A DNA stretch of 64,000 nt. It comes from Eutreptiella sp. 'Long Island Sound 2002' (Eukaryota > Euglenozoa > Euglenophyceae > Eutreptiales > Eutreptiaceae). A program made the translations under genes and the position numbers. Below the pieces are notes generated by a model. The model saw only the letters and a list, made by a program, of their open reading frames with translations. It was not told the DNA's origin and ran no database searches. Location: NCBI GenBank assembly GCA_964036045.1, contig OZ038379.1, forward strand, positions 188,555,885 to 188,619,884, given 5' to 3'. Every line of letters begins with the position of its first letter. Within the stretch, counting starts at the first letter, position 1. Shown here piece after piece: positions 23,268 through 35,036 of this stretch.

Positions 23268-24589
23268 GATCCCCGAGGCGGCAGGGGTTATGTGGCCACG
23301 TTGCCCAGAAGTGGGCCACTTCTGATTTGGCCCCCTGCTTTGAGGCGGTGGGGATCCCCGAGGCGGTAGGCGTTATGTAGCCACCTTGCCCACAACTGGG
23401 CCACTTTTGATTTTGCCCCCCGCTCTGAGGCGGTGGGGATCTCTGAGGCGGCAGGGGTTATGTAGTCATCTTGCCCACTTGTGGGCCAATTCTGATTTTG
23501 CCTCCCGCTCTGTGGCAGTGGGGATCCCCGAGGCGGCAGGGGTTATGTAGCCACCTTGCCCACACGTGGGCCACTTCTGATTTTGCCCCCCGCTTTCAGG
23601 CGGTGGGGATCCCCGAGGCGGCAGGGGTTATGTAGCCACCTTGCCCACAAGTGGGCCACTTCTGATTTTGCCCCCCGTTCTGCGGCGGTGGGGATCCCTC
23701 AGGCGGCAGGCGTTATGTGTCCACCTTGCCCACTTGACGGCCACTTCTGATTTTGCCCCCCGCTTTGAGGCGGTGGGGATCCCGAGGCGGCACAGGTTAT
23801 GTAGCCCTCTTGCCCACTTGTGGGCCACTTCTGATTTTGCCTCCCGTTGCGAGGCGGAGGGGATCCCCGAGCCGGCAGGGGTTGTGTAGCCATCTTGCCC
23901 ACTTGTGGGCCACTTCTGATTTGGCCCCCGCTCTGAGGCGGTGGGGATCCACGAGGGGGCAGGGGTTATGTAGCCACTCTGCCCACTTGTGGGCCAATTT
24001 GGATTTTGCCCCCTGCTCTGAGGCGGGCGGGATCCCCGAGGCGGCAGGGGCTGATTTTGCCCCCCGCTCTGAGCCGGTGGGGATCTCTGAGGCGGCAGGG
24101 GTTATGTAGTCATTTTGCCCAGGTGTGGGCCACTTCTGATTGTGCCCCCGCTCTGAGGCGGTGGGGATCCCCGAGGGGAAAGGGGTTATGTGGCCACTTT
24201 GCCCACTTGTGGGCCACTTCTGATTTTGCCCCCCGCTCTGAGGCGGTGCGGATCCCCGAGGCGGCAGCGGTTATGTAGCCACCCTGCCCACAAGTGGGCC
24301 ACTTCTGATTTTGCCCTCCGCTTTGAGGCGGTGGGGATCCCCGAGGCGGCAGGGGTTATGTAGCCACCTTGCCCACAAGTGGGCCACTTCTGATTTTGCC
24401 CCCCGCTCTGCGGCGGTGGGGATCCCTCAGGCGGCAGGGGTTATGTGGCCACCTTGCCCACTTGACGGCCACTTCTGATTTTGCCCCCCGCTTTGAGGCG
24501 GTGGGGATCCCGAGGCGGCACAGGTTATGTAGCCCTCTTGCCCACTTGTGGGCCACTTCTGATTTTGCCTCCCGTTGCGAGGCGGAGGG
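23268..24589 (+). repeat. 1322-bp tandem duplication inside the minisatellite, copy 1
   Basis: Nearly identical to the following 1322 bp. Both contain the same truncated unit (GGCAGGGGCTGATTTTGCC near 24043 and 25365), so the duplication is more recent than the decay of single units. Confidence 0.85.
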
Positions 24590-25911
24590 GATCCCCGAGG
24601 CGGCAGGGGTTATGTGGCCACGTTGCCCAGAAGTGGGCCACTTCTGATTTGGCCCCCTGCTTTGAGGCGGTGGGGATCCCCGAGGCGGTAGGCGTTATGT
24701 AGCCACCTTGCCCACAACTGGGCCACTTTTGATTTTGCCCCCCGCTCTGAGGCGGTGGGGATCTCTGAGGCGGCAGGGGTTATGTAGTCATCTTGCCCAC
24801 TTGTGGGCCAATTCTGATTTTGCCTCCCGCTCTGTGGCAGTGGGGATCCCCGAGGCGGCAGGGGTTATGTAGCCACCTTGCCCACACGTGGGCCACTTCT
24901 GATTTTGCCCCCCGCTTTCAGGCGGTGGGGATCCCCGAGGCGGCAGGGGTTATGTAGCCACCTTGCCCACAAGTGGGCCACTTCTGATTTTGCCCCCCGT
25001 TCTGCGGCGGTGGGGATCCCTCAGGCGGCAGGCGTTATGTGTCCACCTTGCCCACTTGACGGCCACTTCTGATTTTGCCCCCCGCTTTGAGGCGGTGGGG
25101 ATCCCGAGGCGGCACAGGTTATGTAGCCCTCTTGCCCACTTGTGGGCCACTTCTGATTTTGCCTCCCGTTGCGAGGCGGAGGGGATCCCCGAGCCGGCAG
25201 GGGTTGTGTAGCCATCTTGCCCACTTGTGGGCCACTTCTGATTTGGCCCCCGCTCTGAGGCGGTGGGGATCCACGAGGGGGCAGGGGTTATGTAGCCACT
25301 CTGCCCACTTGTGGGCCAATTTGGATTTTGCCCCCTGCTCTGAGGCGGGCGGGATCCCCGAGGCGGCAGGGGCTGATTTTGCCCCCCGCTCTGAGCCGGT
25401 GGGGATCTCTGAGGCGGCACGTGTTATGTAGTCATTTTGCCCAGGTGTGGGCCACTTCTGATTGTGCCCCCGCTCTGAGGCGGTGGGGATCCCCGAGGGG
25501 AAAGGGGTTATGTGGCCACTTTGCCCACTTGTGGGCCACTTCTGATTTTGCCCCCCGCTCTGAGGCGGTGCGGATCCCCGAGGCGGCAGCGGTTATGTAG
25601 CCACCCTGCCCACAAGTGGGCCACTTCTGATTTTGCCCTCCGCTTTGAGGCGGTGGGGATCCCCGAGGCGGCAGGGGTTATGTAGCCACCTTGCCCACAA
25701 GTGGGCCACTTCTGATTTTGCCCCCCGCTCTGCGGCGGTGGGGATCCCTCAGGCGGCAGGGGTTATGTGGCCACCTTGCCCACTTGACGGCCACTTCTGA
25801 TTTTGCCCCCCGCTTTGAGGCGGTGGGGATCCCGAGGCGGCACAGGTTATGTAGCCCTCTTGCCCACTTGTGGGCCACTTCTGATTTTGCCTCCCGTTGC
25901 GAGGCGGAGGG
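24590..25911 (+). repeat. 1322-bp tandem duplication inside the minisatellite, copy 2
   Basis: Direct repeat of the preceding block, with few differences (for example GGCGGCACGTGTT near 25414 where copy 1 has GGCGGCAGGGGTT). Similarity to copy 1 ends near 25930. Confidence 0.85.
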
Positions 25912-28900
25912 GATCCCCGAGGCGGCAGGGGTCATGTAGCCACATGGCCCACTTGTGGGCCACTTCTGATTCTGCCCCCCTCTCTGAGGCGGTGGGGATC
26001 TTCGAGGCGGCAGGGGTTGTGTAGCCACCTTGCCCACAAGTGGGCCACTTCTGATTTTGCCCCCCGTTCTGAGGCGGTGGGGATCCCCAAGGCGGCATAG
26101 GTCATGTAGCCACTCTGCCCACTTGTGGGCCACTTCTGATTTTGCCCCCCGCTCTGAGGCAGTGGGGATCCCCGAGGCGGCAGGGGTTGTGTAGTCATCT
26201 TGCCCACTTGTGGGCCACTTCTGATTTTGCCCCCTGCTCTGAGGCGGTGGTGCTCCCCAAGGCGTCATAGGTTATGTAACCATGTTGCCCAAAAGTGGGC
26301 CACTTCTAATTTGGGCCCCCGCCCTGAGGCGGTGGGGATCCCCGAGGCGGCAGTCGTTATGTAGTCACCTTGCCCACAAGTGGGCCACTTCTGATTTTGC
26401 CCCCCGCTCCGAGGTGGTGGGGATCCCCGAGGCGGTTGGGCTGATGTAGCCACCTTGCCCACTTGTGGGCCAATTCTGATTGTGCCAGCTGCCCCGATTA
26501 CTCTGCGGCGGAGGGGATCCCCCAGACGGCAGGGGTTGTGTAGCCATCTTGCCCATTTGTGGGCCACTTCTGATTTGGCCCCCCGCTCTAAGGCGGTGGC
26601 GATCCCCCAGGGGCCAGGGGTTATGTAGCCACTCTGCCCACTTGTGGGCCCCTTCTGATTTTGCCCCCCGCTCTAATGTCGGGTATCCCCAAGGGGGCAG
26701 GGGTTGTGTAGCCATCTTGCACACTTGTGGGCCACTTCTGATTTTGCCTCCCGCTCTGAGGCGGTGGGGATCCCCGATGCGGCAGGGGTTGGTTGTGTAG
26801 CCACCTTGCCCACTTGTGGGCCACTTCTGATTTTGCCCCCCGCTCTGAGGCGGTGGGGATCCCCAAGGCGGCAGGGGTTGTGTAGCCATCTTGCCCACAA
26901 GTGGGCCACTTCTGATTTTGCCCCCCGCTCTGAGGCGGTGGGGATCTCTGAGGCGGCAGGGGTTGTGTAGCCATCTTGCACACTAGTGGGCCACTTCTGA
27001 TTTTGCCCCCCGCTCTGAGGCGGTGGGGATCCCCAAGGCGGCAGGGGTTGGTTGTGTAGCCATCTTGCGCACTTGTGGGCCACTTTTGATGTTGCCCCCC
27101 GCTCTGAGGCGTCGGGTATCCCCAAGGGGGCAGGGGTTGTGTAGCCATCTTGCACACTAATGGGCCACTTCTGATTTTGCCCCCCGCTCTGAGGCGGTGG
27201 GGATCCCCAAGGCGGCAGGGGTTGGTTGTGTAGCCATCTTGCGCACTTGTGGGCCACTTTTGATTTTGCCCCCCGCTTTGAGGCGGTGGGGATCCCTGAT
27301 GCGGCAGGGGTTGGTTATGTAGCCACCTTGCCCACTTGTGGGCCACTTCTGATTTTGCCCCCCGCTCTGAGGCGGTGGGGATCCCCGAGGCGGCAGGGGT
27401 TGTGTAGCCATCTTGCCCACTTGTGGGCCACTTCTGATTTTGCCTCCCGCTCTAAGGCGGTGGGGAACCCCGAGGCGGCAGGGGTTATGTAGCCACTCTG
27501 ACCACTTGTGGGCCACTTCTGATTTTGCCCCCCGCTTTGAGGCGGTGGGGATCCCTGGGGCGGCAGGGGTTATGTAGCCATCTTGCCACAAGTGGGCCGC
27601 TTCTGATTTTGCACCCCGCTCTGAGGCGGTAGGTGATATGTAGCCACTTTGCCCACTTGTGGGCCACCTGTGATTTTGCGCCCCGCTCTGAGCCAAAGGG
27701 GCTCCCCGAGGCGGCAGGGTTTGTTTAGCCATCTTGCCACTTGTGGGCCACTTCTTATTTTGCCCCCCGCTCTAAGGCGGTGGGGATCCCTGGGGCGGCA
27801 GGGGTTATGTAGCCACTCTGCCCACTTGTGGGGCAATTTGGATTTGGCCCTCCGCTCCGAGGCGGGCGGGGATCCTCGAGGGGGCAGGGGTTATGTAGCC
27901 ATCTTGCCCACTTGTGGGCCAATTGGGATTTGGCCCTCCGCTCACAGTCGGGCGGGATCCCCGAGGCGGCAGGGGTTATGTAGCCATCTTGCCCACTTGT
28001 GGGCCACTTCTGATTGTGCCGCCTCGCTCTGAGGCCGTGGGATTCCCCGAGGGGGCAGGGGTTATGTAGCCACTCTGCCCACTTGTGGGCCACTTCTGAC
28101 TTTGCCCCCTGCTCTCAGGCGGTGGGGATCCCCGAGGCGGCAGTGGTTATGTGGCCACCTTGCCCACTTGTGGGCCACTTCTGATTTTGCCCCCCGCTTT
28201 GAGGCGGTGGGGATCCCCGAGGCGGCAGGGGTTATGTAGCCACCTTGCCCACAAGTGGGCCACTTCTGATTTTGCCCCCCGCCCTACGGCGGTGGGGATC
28301 TCTCAGGCGGCAGGGGTAATGTGGCCACCTTGCCCACTTGACGGCCACTTCTGATTTTGCCCCCCGCTTTGAGGCGGTGGGGATCCTCGAGGCGGCACAG
28401 GTTATGTAGCCCTCTTGCCCACTTGTGGGCCACTTCTGATTTTGTCCCCCGCTCTGAAGCGGTGGGGATCCCCGAGGCGGCAGGGTTTGTTTAGCCATCT
28501 TGACCACTTGTGGGCCACTTCTGATTCTGCCCCCCTCTCTGAGGCGGTGGGAATCTTCGAGGCGCCAGGGGTTGTGTAGTCATCTTGCCCACAAGTGGGC
28601 CACTTCTGATTTTGCCCCCCGATCTCCGGCGGTGGGGATCCCCAAGGCGGCATAGGTTATGTAGCCATCTTGCCCACAAGTGGGCCACTTCTGTTTGCCC
28701 CCCGCTCTAAGGCCGTGGGGATCCCCGAGGCGGCAGGGGTTGTGTAGTCATCTTGCCCACTTGTGGGCCAGTTCTGATTTTGCCGCCTGCTCTGAGGCGG
28801 TTGGGCTCCCCAAGGCGTCATAGATTATGTAACCATGTTGCCCACAAGTGGGCCACTTCTAATTTGGGCCCCCGCTCTGAGGCGGTGGGGATTGCCAAGG

Positions 28901-31900
28901 CGGCAGTCGTTATGTAGTCACCTTGCCCACAAGTGGGCCACTTCTGATTTTGCCCCCCGTTCCGAGGTGGTGGGGATCCCCGAGGCGGTTGGGTTGATGT
29001 AGCCACCTTGACCACTTGTGGGCCAATTCTGATTGTGCCCCCTGCCCCGAATGCTCTGAGGCGGAGGGGATCCCCGAGGCGGCAGGCGTTGTGTAGCCAT
29101 CTTGCCCATTTGTGGGCCACTTCTGATTTGGCCCCCCGCTCTGAGGCGGTGGCGATCCCCCAGGGGCCAGGGGTTATGTAGCCACTCTGCCCACTTGTGG
29201 GCCCCTTCGGATTTTGCCCCCCGCTCTTAAGCCTCGGGTATGCCCAAGGGGGCAGGGGTTGTGTAGCCATCTTGCACACTTGTGGGCCACTTCTGATTTT
29301 GCCCCCCGCTCTGAGGCGGTGGGGATCCCCGAGGCGGCAGGGGTTGTGTAGCCACTCTGACCACTTGTGGGCCACTTCTGATTTTGCCCCCCGCTTTGAG
29401 GCGCGATGGGGATCCCTGAGGCGGCAGGGGTTATGTAGCCACTCTGCCCACTTGTGGGCCACTTCTGATTTTGCGCCCCACTCTGAGGTGGTGGGGATCC
29501 CTGAGGCGGCAGGGGTTACGTAGCCATCTTGCCCACTTGTGGGCCACTTCTGATTGTGCCCCTCGCTCTGAGGCGGTGGGGATCCCTGACGCGGCAGGGT
29601 TTGTTTAGCCATCTAGCCCACTTGTGGGCCACTTCTGATTTTGCCCCCCTGCTTTGAGGCGGTGGGGATCCCCGAGGCGGCAGGGTTTGTTTAGCCATCT
29701 AGCCCACTTGTGGGCCAATTTCGATATGGCCCTCCGCTCCGAGGCGGGAGGGGATCCCCGAGGCGGCAGGGGTTATGTAGCCATCTTGCCCACTTGTGGG
29801 CCAATTGGGATTTGGCCCTCCGCTCACAGGCGGGCGGGATCCCCGAGGCGGCAGGGGTTATGTAGCCATGTTGCCCACTTGTGGGCCACTTCTGATTGTG
29901 CCGCCTCGCTCTGAGGCGGTGGGATTCCCCGAGGGGGCAGGGGTTATGTAGCCACTCTGCCCACTTGTGGGCCACTTCTGACTTTGCCCCCTGCTCTCAG
30001 GCGGTGGGGATCCCCGAGGCGGTACTGGTTATGTGGCCACCTTGCCCACTTGTGGGCCACTTCTGATTTTGCCCCCCGCTTTGAGGCGGTGGGGATCCCC
30101 GAGGCGGCAGGGGTTATGTAGCCACCTTGCCCACAAGTGGGCCACTTCTGATTTTGCCCCCCGCTTTGAGGCGGTGGGGATCCTCGAGGCGGCACAGGTT
30201 ATGTAGCCCTCTTGCCCACTTGTGGGCCACTTCTGATTTTGCCTCCCGTTGCGAGGCGGAGGGGATCCCCGAGGCGGCAGGGGTCGTGTAGCCACATGGC
30301 CCACTTGTGGGCCACTTCTGATTCTGCCCCCCTCTCTGAGGCGGTGGGAATCTTCGAGGCGGCAGGGGTTGTGTAGTCATCTTGCCCACAAGTGGGCCAC
30401 TTCTGATTTTGCCCCCCGTTCTGAGGCGGTGGGGATCCCCAAGGCGGCATAGGTTATGTAGCCATCTTGCCCACAAGTGGGCCACTTCTGATTTTGCCCC
30501 CCGCTCTAAGGCGGTGGGGATCCCCGAGGCGGCAGGGGTTGTGTAGTCATCTTGCCCACTTGTCGGCCACTTCTGATTTTGCCCCCTGCTCCGAGGTGGT
30601 GGGGATCCCCAAGGCGTCATAGGTTATGTAACCAATGTTGCCCACAAGTGGGCCACTTCTAATTTGGGCCCCCGCTCTGAGGCGGTGGGGATCCCCAAGG
30701 CGGCAATGGTTGTGTAGTCACTTGTGGGCCACTTCTGATTTTGCCCCCCGCTCCGAGGTGGTGGGGATCCCCGAGGCGGTTGGGTTGATGTAGCCACCTT
30801 GACCACTTGTGGGCCGATTCTGATTGTGCCCCCTGCCCCGAATGCTTTGAGGCGTAGGGGATCCCCCAGGCGGCAGGGGTTGTGTAGCCATCTTGCCCAT
30901 TTGTGGGCCACTTCTGATTTGGCCCCCCGCTCTGAGGCGGTGGCGATCCCCCAGGGGCCAGGGGTTATGTAGCCACTCTGCCCAATTGTGGGCCACTTCT
31001 GATTTTGCCCCCCGCTCTGAGGCGGTGGGGATCCCCAAGGCGGCAGGGGTCGGTTGTGTAGCCATCTTGCCCACTTGTGGGCCACTTCTGATTTTGCCCC
31101 CTGCTCTGAGGCGGTGGGGATCCCCGAGGCGGCAGGGTTTGTTTAGCCATCTTGACCACTTGTGGGCCACTTCTGATTTTGCCCCCCGCTTTGAGGCGGT
31201 GGGGATCTCTGAGGCGGCAGGGGTTATGTAGCCACTCTGCCCACTTGTGGGCCACTTCTAATTTTGACCCCACTCTGAGGTGGTGGGCTCCCTGAGGCGG
31301 AAGGGGTTATGTGGCCATCTTGCCCACTTGTGGGCCACTTCTGATTTTGCGCCCCACTCTGAGCCAAAGAGGCTCCCCGAGGCGGCAGGGGTTATATAGC
31401 CATCTTGCCCACTTGTGGGCCAATTCCGACTGTGCCCCCCGCTTTGAGGCGGTGGGGATCCCCGAGGCGGCAGCGGTTATGTAGCCATCTTGCCACAAGT
31501 GGGCCGCTTCTGATTTTGCCCCCCGCTCTTAGGCGGTGGGGATCCCCGAGGCGGTAGGCGATATGTAGCCACTTTGTCCACTTGACGGCCACTTCTGATT
31601 TTGCGCCCCGCTCTGAGCCAACTGGACTCCCCGAGGCGGCAGGGTTTGTTTAGCCATCTTGCCCACTTGTGGGCCACTTCTGATTGTGCCCCCATGCTTT
31701 GAGGCGGTGGGGATCCCCGAGGCGGCAGGGGTTATGTACCCATCTTGCCCACTTGTGGGCCACTTCTGATTGTGCCGCCTCGCTCTGAGGCGGTGGGATT
31801 CCCTGAGGGGGCAGGGGTTATGTAGCCACTCTGCCCACTTGTGGGCCACTTCTGATTTTGCCCCCCGCTCTGAGGCGGTGGGTCTCCCTGAGGCGGCAGG

Positions 31901-33080
31901 GGTTATGTAGTCACTCTGCCCACTTGTGGGCCACTTCTGATTTTGCCCCCCGCTCTGAACTGAGGCAGCAGGGATCCGCGAGGCGGCAGAGGTTATGTAG
32001 CCACCTTGACCACAAGTGGGCCACTTCTGATTTTGCCCCCCGCTTTGAGGCGGTGGGGATCCACGAGGCGGCAGGGGTTATGTAGCCACCTTGCCCACAA
32101 GTGGGCCACTTCTGATTTTGCCCCCCGCTTTGAGGCGGCGGGTCTCCCTGAGGCGGCAGGGGTTATGTGTCCACCTTGCCCACTTGACGGCCACTTCTGA
32201 TTTTGCCCCCCGCTTTGAGGCGGTGGGGATCCTCGAGGCGGCACAGGTTATGTAGCCCTCTTGCCCAGTTGTGGGCCACTTCTGATTTTGCCTCCCGTTG
32301 CGAGGCGGAGGGGATCCCCGAGGCGGCAAGGGTCATGTAGCCATGTTGCCCACTTGTGGGCCACTTCTGATTCTGCCCCCCGCTCTGAGGCGGTGGGGAT
32401 CCCCGAGGCCGCACGGCTTGTGTAGCCATCTTGCCCACTTGTAGGCCAATTCCGATTGTGCCCCCCGCTTTGAGGCGGTGGGGATCCCCGAGGCGGCAGG
32501 GGTTATGTAGCCATCTTGCCACAAGTGGGCCACTTCTGATTTTGCCCCCCGCTCTTAGGCGGCGGGGATCCCCGAGGCGGTAGGCAATATGTAGCCACTT
32601 TGCCCACTTGTGGGCCACTTCTGATTGTGCGCCTAGCTCTGAGCCAAAGGGGCTCCCCAAGGCGGCAGGGTTTGTTTAGCCATCTTGCCCACTTGTGGGC
32701 CACTTCTGATTTTGCCCCCCGCTCTGAGGCGGTGGGGATCCCCAAGGCGGCAGGGGTTATGCAGCCATCTTGCCCACTTGTGGGCCACTTCTGATTTTGC
32801 CCCCCGCTCTGAGCCGGTGGAGATCCCCGAGGCGGCAGGGGTTATGTAGTCACCTTGCCCACGTGTGGGCCACTTCTGATTGTGCCCCTCGCTCTGAGGC
32901 GGTGGGGATCTCTGAGGCGGTAGCGGTTATGTGGCCATCTTGCCCACAAGTGGGCCACTTCTGATTTTGCCCCCCGCTGTGAGGCGGTGGGGATCCCCGA
33001 GGCGGCAGGGGTTATCTAGCCGGCTTGCCCACTTGTGGGGTTATTCTGTTTGTGCCCCCCGCTCCGAGGTGGTAGGGACT

Positions 33081-33119
33081 CTCCCACCCTCCAAGCACAG
33101 CCCCCCCCCCCCCTGTCCT
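33081..33119. other. Junction between minisatellite and retroelement
   Basis: Short stretch ending in a C homopolymer of about 14 bases. No target-site duplication could be recognised. Confidence 0.5.
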
Positions 33120-34112
33120 CGCCGTGGATTGCCTGGACATCACCTCCAACTCCGTCCCAGCTTGGGACGCGCTTCCGCTGGGCCGCGCTTTGGCTGACAC
33201 CTCGCGGCAAGGGTACCGTCCTTTGCCCCAAGCAGCGCCGGGACGCCCGGGTCCTGCCCTCCTGCCCTTTGGCACGAATCCGGGCGGCCCACGGCCCCCT
33301 CCGGGACGTCCTCCGCTGGCTGGAGTGACCGGTGCAGTGCGCGGGCGCGATGCCGAGCAGAAGCGGCTCTCTGACGTCGCCTTGGGAGGCCCCGCGGGCT
33401 AGGCCCGGAGTATTCTAGCCTGGCGTCGGATGGTTCGCACGATCGACTGGCCCCGCCGGCTGGATGCTAGTGGGCAAGGTCCGGGCCACGCTCTGAGTCA
33501 AGACCGCCTCTGTGAGTGACGCTCCTGGTTGGAGGAGGCCTGGACCTCCAACCAAGGGGCAGTGTACCGGTGGTTGAAGGATGAGTCCTACACCCTGCTT
33601 GTCACCTTTCTCTCAAGGCCCGAAGGCACTGCCACGGCCAACGTGGCGGAGATGGATGGCCTCTTGCAGGTCGTCTGGCGCACGATAAACCGCAAGTATG
33701 CGACGGACCCCGAGCCGGACCCCGAGCCGGACCCCGCCGTTATGGGCACCGTGTCTGGCGGAATCCCATGGTTGCCTCACGGCTGGACGGCCCCCGCCTA
33801 TGCAAAGGGCTCTCCCGCATGAATCACACAATGCTAGGCTTGGAAAGGTGGAGTCTGGCCGACCTCCGCTCCGTTCCCGATAGGCTGCTGGGCTGGCTGC
33901 CGGACCTCTTGCGAGAGGTAGAACACCTTGGCAAATGGCTGAGCCCTCTTCCCCAAGGAGGGCCGGCCGGGGCCCATGAGCGCCTTGGCAAATGGCCAAC
34001 CCGCCTGGGCAAGGGCTACACAGCCCTCTTCCCCAAGGAGGGCCCATGAACACCCCTCCTACTTGTCCATACTTGTCCATGTACCTGTCCATGGGCTACT
34101 GCTGTGGTTGGG
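33120..34112 (+). mobile_element. Broken non-LTR retrotransposon fragment (linker and N-terminal reverse transcriptase)
   Basis: The plus strand carries shifting frames of a LINE-type ORF2. In order: a linker with LPFGTNPGG near 33270; LAWRRMVRTIDW near 33420-33455; LEEAWTSNQGAVYRWLKDES from 33529; INRKYATDPEPDP ending near 33720; and then, after a frameshift near 33740, LGLERWSLADLRS and LLGWLPDLLREVE. It ends with GYTALFPKEGP, which I read as the first reverse-transcriptase motif (the PK-G of the fingers). Intact relatives continue into the polymerase palm; here the sequence stops at the 5S junction at 34113, so the catalytic part is missing. There are in-frame stops (for example near 33400 and 33518), at least two frameshifts, a DPEPDPEP expansion, and a partial internal duplication of the GKW...PKEGP segment (33929-33965 and 33981-34049). 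It is dead. The family is assigned from remembered relatives, not from a search. Confidence 0.72.
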
Positions 34113-34186
34113 TAACTGGGCCTGACCAGGCTTAACTTCTGAAATCGGACGGGTTCAGGTGTGTTCCCGGTAGTATGGCCGTACGC
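34113..34186 (-). pseudogene. Truncated 5S rRNA gene at the array edge
   Basis: Contains 5S nucleotides 1-74 on the minus strand, identical to the standard gene with A at position 32. It breaks off at TAACTGGG, where retroelement sequence begins. The 3' 44 nt, including box C of the internal promoter and the acceptor half of helix I, are gone, so it should be inactive. Confidence 0.92.
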
Positions 34187-34907
34187 ATCAGCCATGGGCG
34201 GACGTTCGGTCCGCGGGCGGGGGGTGTGTGCGTGGTATAGCGCGTTCTCTGGCGTAAGTTCACGTGCACCACTGTTGGCACGCGCACTGTGCATGGCGCG
34301 GTTTTTTAGGACCCCCCACCGCTCATTAGGACCCCCCCATAACTCGACGCCACTCTCTCGGATTGGCAAAATGAGTGAAGCTTTGGATTCAGCGACCCCG
34401 AAATAGGGGGGGAAACTGTGTTTTCCATGTCCATTTGGTACAAATAGCTCATTTTTAGTCCATGGGCGACTCGGTAGGATCTGCCTGGTTAGGAACAGGC
34501 AGATCCTACCGAGTCGGTAATAGTCACCCATGTACCAAAATGCGCTCAAAATGTCGCAGGGGGCGGGTTGGCGTGGAAGGGGGCCGTCGGGAGCCCGGTT
34601 GTACGCAGTGGGAAACTGTGTTTTCCATGTCCATTTGGTACAAATGGCTCATTTTTAGTCCATGGGCGACTCGGTAGGATCTGCCTGGTTAGGAACAGGC
34701 AGATCCTACCGCGTCCTACCATGTACTAAAATGCGCTCAAAATGTCGCAGGGGGCGGGTTGGCGTGGAAGGGGGCCGCCAGGAGCCCGGCCGTAGGCAGT
34801 GGTACATGTGCCATGTGTGCACGTTGGAAGGAGGGGAGGAATCGGGACGCAGGGGGCGTGTGGGGGTGCGCCGCGGGGGGTGCCGGAAAAAGGCAAAAAT
34901 ATAAAAA
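34187..34907 (-). repeat. Edge-unit spacer lacking the SL RNA gene
   Basis: Compared with the complete next unit, 464 bp equivalent to 35066-35529 are missing between GGGGGTG and TGTGCGTGGTA near 34227. This removes the whole SL RNA gene. Both ~200-bp hairpin modules are kept (34410-34609 and 34610-34800). The upstream palindrome is in the GTTCACGTGCAC form. Confidence 0.9.
34903..34907 (-). terminator. T-run terminator of 5S unit 1 (RNA polymerase III type)
   Basis: Five T on the minus strand follow directly after the 5S 3' end, with further T runs (TTTTT) within the next 20 bases. Runs of four or more T end polymerase III transcripts. The same run follows every complete 5S gene in the array. 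Confidence 0.8.
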
Positions 34908-35025
34908 GCGTACAGCACCCAGTGTTCCCACGTGGTCTCCCACCGAAGTACTAACTGGGCCTGACCAGGCTTAACTTCTGAAATCGGACGGGTGCAGGTG
35001 TGTTCCCGGTAGTATGGCCGTACGC
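34908..35025 (-). rRNA. 5S rRNA gene, unit 1 (C32 variant)
   Basis: 118 nt, starting GCGTACGGCCATACTACCGG and ending GGGTGCTGTACGC. The ends pair (GCGTAC with GTACGC) as helix I. Internal promoter elements are present: box A AGTTAAGCCTGGTCA at nt 50-64 and box C around CGGTGGGAGACCACG at nt 81-95. From memory it is close to the E. gracilis 5S rRNA, with several substitutions around nt 80-96. The gene product is the 5S RNA of the large ribosomal subunit, made by RNA polymerase III. This copy has C instead of A at nt 32, which breaks an A-U pair with U45 in helix III. No other difference from the standard gene was seen. Confidence 0.96.
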
Positions 35026-35036
35026 ATCAGCCATGG

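Larger units (their letters stand above)
13560..33080. repeat. 85-bp minisatellite array, roughly 230 copies
   Basis: The unit runs TATGTAGCCACCTTGCCCAC, a two-base centre, GTGGGCCACTTCTGATTTTG, CCCCCCGCTCTGAGGCGG, TGGGGATCCCCGAGGCGG, CAGGGGT, which totals 85 bp. Copies differ by scattered substitutions and 1-3 base indels, and a few are truncated. Each unit carries two palindromes: GCCCAC-NN-GTGGGC, whose centre is TT or AA, and GGGGATCCCC with a BamHI site. Because 85 is not a multiple of three, successive copies rotate through the frames. Together with the scarcity of stops this creates many Gly/Pro/Arg-rich open frames on both strands that I regard as artefacts. No RNA or protein gene is seen inside. 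Confidence 0.95.

Noticed and set aside
13560-33080. Dozens of long Gly/Pro/Arg-rich open frames on both strands (up to ~230 codons)
   Set aside because: They follow the 85-bp repeat through rotating frames, share motifs such as MAHKWARWLHNP in every copy, and exist because the repeat lacks stops. There are no domains or splice signals.
13560-33080. CRISPR-like array
   Set aside because: The 85-bp units are contiguous with no unique spacers, and the genome is eukaryotic.
34113-34186. LINE inserted specifically into 5S genes
   Set aside because: Only one junction is seen, the LINE is itself truncated there, and the other side of the 5S gene is not found beyond the element. A simple breakpoint explains it equally well.
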